A stretch of DNA of 64,000 nucleotides, taken from Dichotomocladium elegans (Eukaryota > Mucoromycota > Mucoromycetes > Mucorales > Lichtheimiaceae). This document shows positions 61,353 through 64,000 of the stretch, one piece after another. Made by a program: the position numbers and the translations under genes. The DNA is taken from NCBI GenBank assembly GCA_025716815.1, contig JAIXMN010000007.1, forward strand, positions 1,009,501 through 1,073,500. Reading direction: 5' to 3'. Positions within the stretch are counted from its first letter, which is position 1. Every line of letters starts with the position of its first letter. Under the pieces are notes generated by a model. It had not been told where the DNA came from. It searched no databases and worked only from the letters and a program-made list of their open reading frames with translations.

Positions 61353-62283
61353 TCACATTTTTGACAGAGCTGATGCAATTCATTGATACCACGAAAATAC
61401 CAACATTGGATGGCTTTGTCGCAAAGTATTCTGGATCCATTGCTCAATTTTCTGCGGTGACCGGCGCAACAAGTCCTCTAACATTTATACAACTTATGGC
61501 GGAGCAGATTCATCTTACAAGTCCGTAATTCGAGACCGACGCTATCTCTCAAGTTTGTATCCCTTCTTGCCGCATGCTTGTATGCTGCGGATTACACGTT
61601 GATCCAGTTTGTTAATATCATGATATGCTTTCTTTTCCAACTCTAGACCTAGCAAGTATAACCAAGCGACCTGGACTCCGTTATACACAGAGACCAATGA
61701 ACCGGTAATGTTGACAGTGACACTTCAAGTGTAATGCAGGCTACTGCGGATCGCTGTTACTAATATTGAAGTACGTTTTGCACAGCGCACCACAGCCCAA
61801 AGATTTCGGATCGAGTCATACAGAACATTAGGCGCCAGTAGCTCAGCAGCAGGCGCAGCTGTGTCAAATGTACTTCGGGGAATGAAACTTCAACTTTTCG
61901 TGGTGATGCGAACCCTTTGGTTTCTCATCACTATTCTGGTGACCCGTCTCTTGCTGAAAATGATACCGAATCAGATAATGATAAAGTGATCAAAGTCTTT
62001 CTAAAATACGTAAGCTGAAAAAAAGCGATGTGCGACAGGACAAAGTAGGAAGTGTGTACGACTTATGAGCACTTTTAAATAGACCAATGGAGTCATGCCC
62101 AACGAAATGGAAAATCCACACCTCTCCACCTCTCCAACAACTCAAAAGCATACAACTCAAAAGTGCGGCCAGTTTTAGGGCATGCCCAGGCCCGATCGCC
62201 GGTTGCCAGTCGCCAGTTGACAGTTGCCGTAGACACTGCCACAGTAGACATGCATCATTCATCAGCAGCATAGCAATACACAC
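61353..62283. other. Region between the transposon and the broken gene; possible 5' exon
   Basis: A plus-strand stretch at about 61887-62016 reads TFRGDANPLVSHHYSGDPS then LAENDTESDNDKVIKVFLK, ending at a possible donor (GTAAGC). It looks coding and may belong to the downstream gene, but I could not connect it. Otherwise nothing is recognised. Confidence 0.4.
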
Positions 62284-63731
62284 CATGATATCATACCTCC
62301 AAGACAGGCATGTCTTTCTTAATGTCCTCTATGGACTGGAGGAGGTGCACCACGATCGGTCGTTCTACGTACTTGCCGGTCCAGCAAGTCAATACAACGC
62401 TGTGCTGATACCAGCAGCAGAGGCCCATTTTAACTGCAGGTGCACGCGCCACAAGAGCTACTCCACTTCAACGAGTGTAAAGCCGGGACAGGTAGCCTCA
62501 GAGCGAAGCACTCCCGGCACCAGTTCATCGAGGAATAGCATGCACATTGATACCATCCTCACAGAGATCCATATTTTACAAGCAAAATATGCCAGAAATC
62601 GAAGCTCGGACATGTATATCATGCTTGAAGTCCTGCAATCTGTGTAAGTAAAATAAAATAGTAGATATTAGCAACATGAATGTTTGGAATTATTGAGTAT
62701 CTCACTAAACATTTTGTCTTAATTTAGTGTTGAACAATTTGACGACTGGCGTCATGACAACAGTGAAAGTGAAACCACCGTGTACCGAAGATTCGTTGTT
62801 CTGCTGGACAAGCTGTTACGGAACACTAGTATTATGTTGCAAGAGTAAGAGTTTAAGAAGACCATAGTGTGCTTCAGTGACAAAAGTTGGGACTTCTAGG
62901 CTGATTTTATTCTTTGTTTGATAGCGGCGAAAATGCATCCAATGCAACCAAGGACGCAATGATTCTGCTTCAATCTCTGACTAGCTCGATCACAACCACC
63001 AACGAAAGAACTGAAATGAGCATGTATGGCAGGAAGATTGATCTTCTAGCTATCACGGAATCAAGGGAGCAAAATGTGGAGCTCACGTCGGGAGGTCATC
63101 CAATGCTCGCTTGCATTGCTCGCATTGGATGACCTCCTCGAGCGAATGGAAGCGTGAAGGGGCATCAGAATCAATTTCGTTGAAACAACAGTGCAAGAGT
63201 ATTCGTACAAACGCTGCTATCCTATCGAAATTGATGCTGATTGGTGATCTGGGACATCTTGTAGCAATGGATTGGCTTGGTAAGTACAAAAGTATCTCTT
63301 CATTTAAATTATCATGGTAATAGTTTCTAATGAAGTGAATGATTCGCTATAGGAACATCTGGTTACGGATATTCTTTAAAGTTTGTGGAAAAGCCATTCG
63401 TCGCTCAAACGATCAGTTGTCTGGTAATCCCAAAGCAAGCTTCTGAGCTAGGCGGTTTTGAACAAACACTTGACTTCATGTTTAAGTGGAGGGTAATTCA
63501 AGGATACCAGGAAACATGTCAACTTGTGTCACTAATTTTTGTTTATATTGCGTGTGTTAGAACTTTCTACTGGCAACGGCGAAACAAGTTGGAGAACAAA
63601 TGATGAGAAATAATGAAAGCGTGCGCGGGATCGTGGACTTACCACCGAGGAGAAGCAGATACACTGAATTGCCACCGAACATCATAATCACACCTGGAAA
63701 AAGGCGCAGCTTTGATCAGGTCGATGAGTGA
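62284..63731 (+). pseudogene. Disrupted member of a Mucorales multi-copy protein family
   Basis: Plus-strand exons, with a start possibly at 62284 (MISYLQDRHVFLNVLYGLEE): to 62644; about 62729-62845; about 62926-63279; about 63354-63495; and a last exon about 63561-63731 ending TGA. Signatures: EQFDDWRHDNSESETTVYRR, LLDKLLRNTSIMLQ, DGENASNATKDAMILLQSLT, MYGRKIDLLA, SSEWKREGASESISLKQQCK, SIRTNAAILSKLMLIGDLG, GTSGYGYSLKFVEKPFVAQT, FEQTLDFMFKWR. From memory, this xGRKIDLL/ELSSxEWK/KQQxKxxRxNxxIL pattern is a family present in many copies in Mucorales, function unknown. A 47-base hairpin insert at 63091-63137 breaks the frame between ELTS and SEWKREG and brings in a TGA. No other break was seen. 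Confidence 0.6.
63088..63140. mobile_element. 47-base hairpin insert flanked by TCG direct repeats
   Basis: Insert at 63091-63137. Left arm GGAGGTCATCCAATGC (63091-63106), loop of 15 bases, right arm GCATTGGATGACCTCC (63122-63137): a perfect 16-base stem. TCG stands on both sides (63088-63090 and 63138-63140), as a target duplication would. Removing insert plus one TCG restores the conserved reading frame. Confidence 0.75.
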
Positions 63732-64000
63732 GCACGAGGTTAAAGCACATTTGTACACATTTATATCACACAGCTTCATCCATCACATCTATATCCCCAA
63801 AGTATATCTCTTTATGTAGTATCAAAAAACATCAACATCAAGTTCATGTAAATAACAGAAGGAACAAATGGTTTGACTACCTTTTTCTGAACATCGAGCT
63901 ACCATCAGCTATGTACCAAAATCCGCCAACATTATGCATTGGAATGAACAATACGACGAAAAAGTGTGGTTTATTATAATGACCAATGGACGCTGTGCTC
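63732..64000. other. 3' flank of the broken gene, nothing recognised
   Basis: Short open frames only. The window ends here. Confidence 0.55.

Noticed and set aside
62200..62245. CAGTTG/CCAGT tandem pattern near the transposon as a terminal repeat
   Set aside because: Short imperfect direct repeats with no inverted partner at the other side of the transposase remnant.

Overview
This is a stretch of nuclear DNA from a filamentous fungus, almost certainly a member of the Mucorales (Mucoromycota). The evidence is short spliceosomal introns in almost every gene, a plasma-membrane proton ATPase, a GH45 cellulase carrying CBM1 modules of the kind known from Rhizopus and Mucor, and a copy of a multi-copy gene family that I recognise (from memory) only from Mucorales. 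The genus cannot be fixed from sequence alone. No rRNA, tRNA, CRISPR array or virus was seen. Exon borders were worked out by hand from splice signals, reading frame and remembered family sequences, so they can be off by a base or two.

Layout. Positions 1-10.4 kb: a TALE homeobox gene (5' end cut by the window edge), an auxin-efflux-carrier-type membrane protein, glucosamine-6-phosphate deaminase and a divergent hexokinase, separated by gene-poor DNA holding a probable decayed transposase. 10.9-17.3 kb: the polyadenylation factor Pfs2/WDR33, a transcription-type cyclin (minus strand) and a secreted double-psi beta-barrel protein. 18.5-29.7 kb: aldehyde dehydrogenase (minus) divergent from an elongin-B-like gene, mitochondrial Hsp70, propionyl-CoA carboxylase beta, and condensin CAP-H (minus). 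31.4-39.9 kb: a Ysc84/Lsb3-type actin-patch protein, an AIM34-like SAP protein (minus) and origin recognition complex subunit 3. 42.2-52.5 kb: PMA1-type H+-ATPase, a GATA factor (minus), a small predicted mitochondrial protein, a Sel1/MYND protein (minus) and the splicing factor SYF2. 54.0-60.2 kb: a bZIP factor (minus), the GH45 cellulase and a membrane-anchored alpha/beta hydrolase (minus). 60.7-63.7 kb: a repeat-rich end with a Tc1/mariner-type transposase remnant and a disrupted member of the Mucorales multi-copy family.

The genes are mostly housekeeping (glycolysis entry, amino-sugar and propionate catabolism, mitochondrial import, DNA replication, chromosome condensation, mRNA processing) and do not form an evident pathway cluster. 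The most interesting things are a 47-base perfect-stem hairpin that appears to have inserted, with a TCG duplication, into the conserved gene near 63.1 kb; four GC-AG introns all with the identical donor GCAAGT; a perfect palindrome in the ALDH/elongin-B divergent promoter; a tandemly duplicated CBM1 exon with introns at the same codon position; and several lineage-specific peptide repeats.
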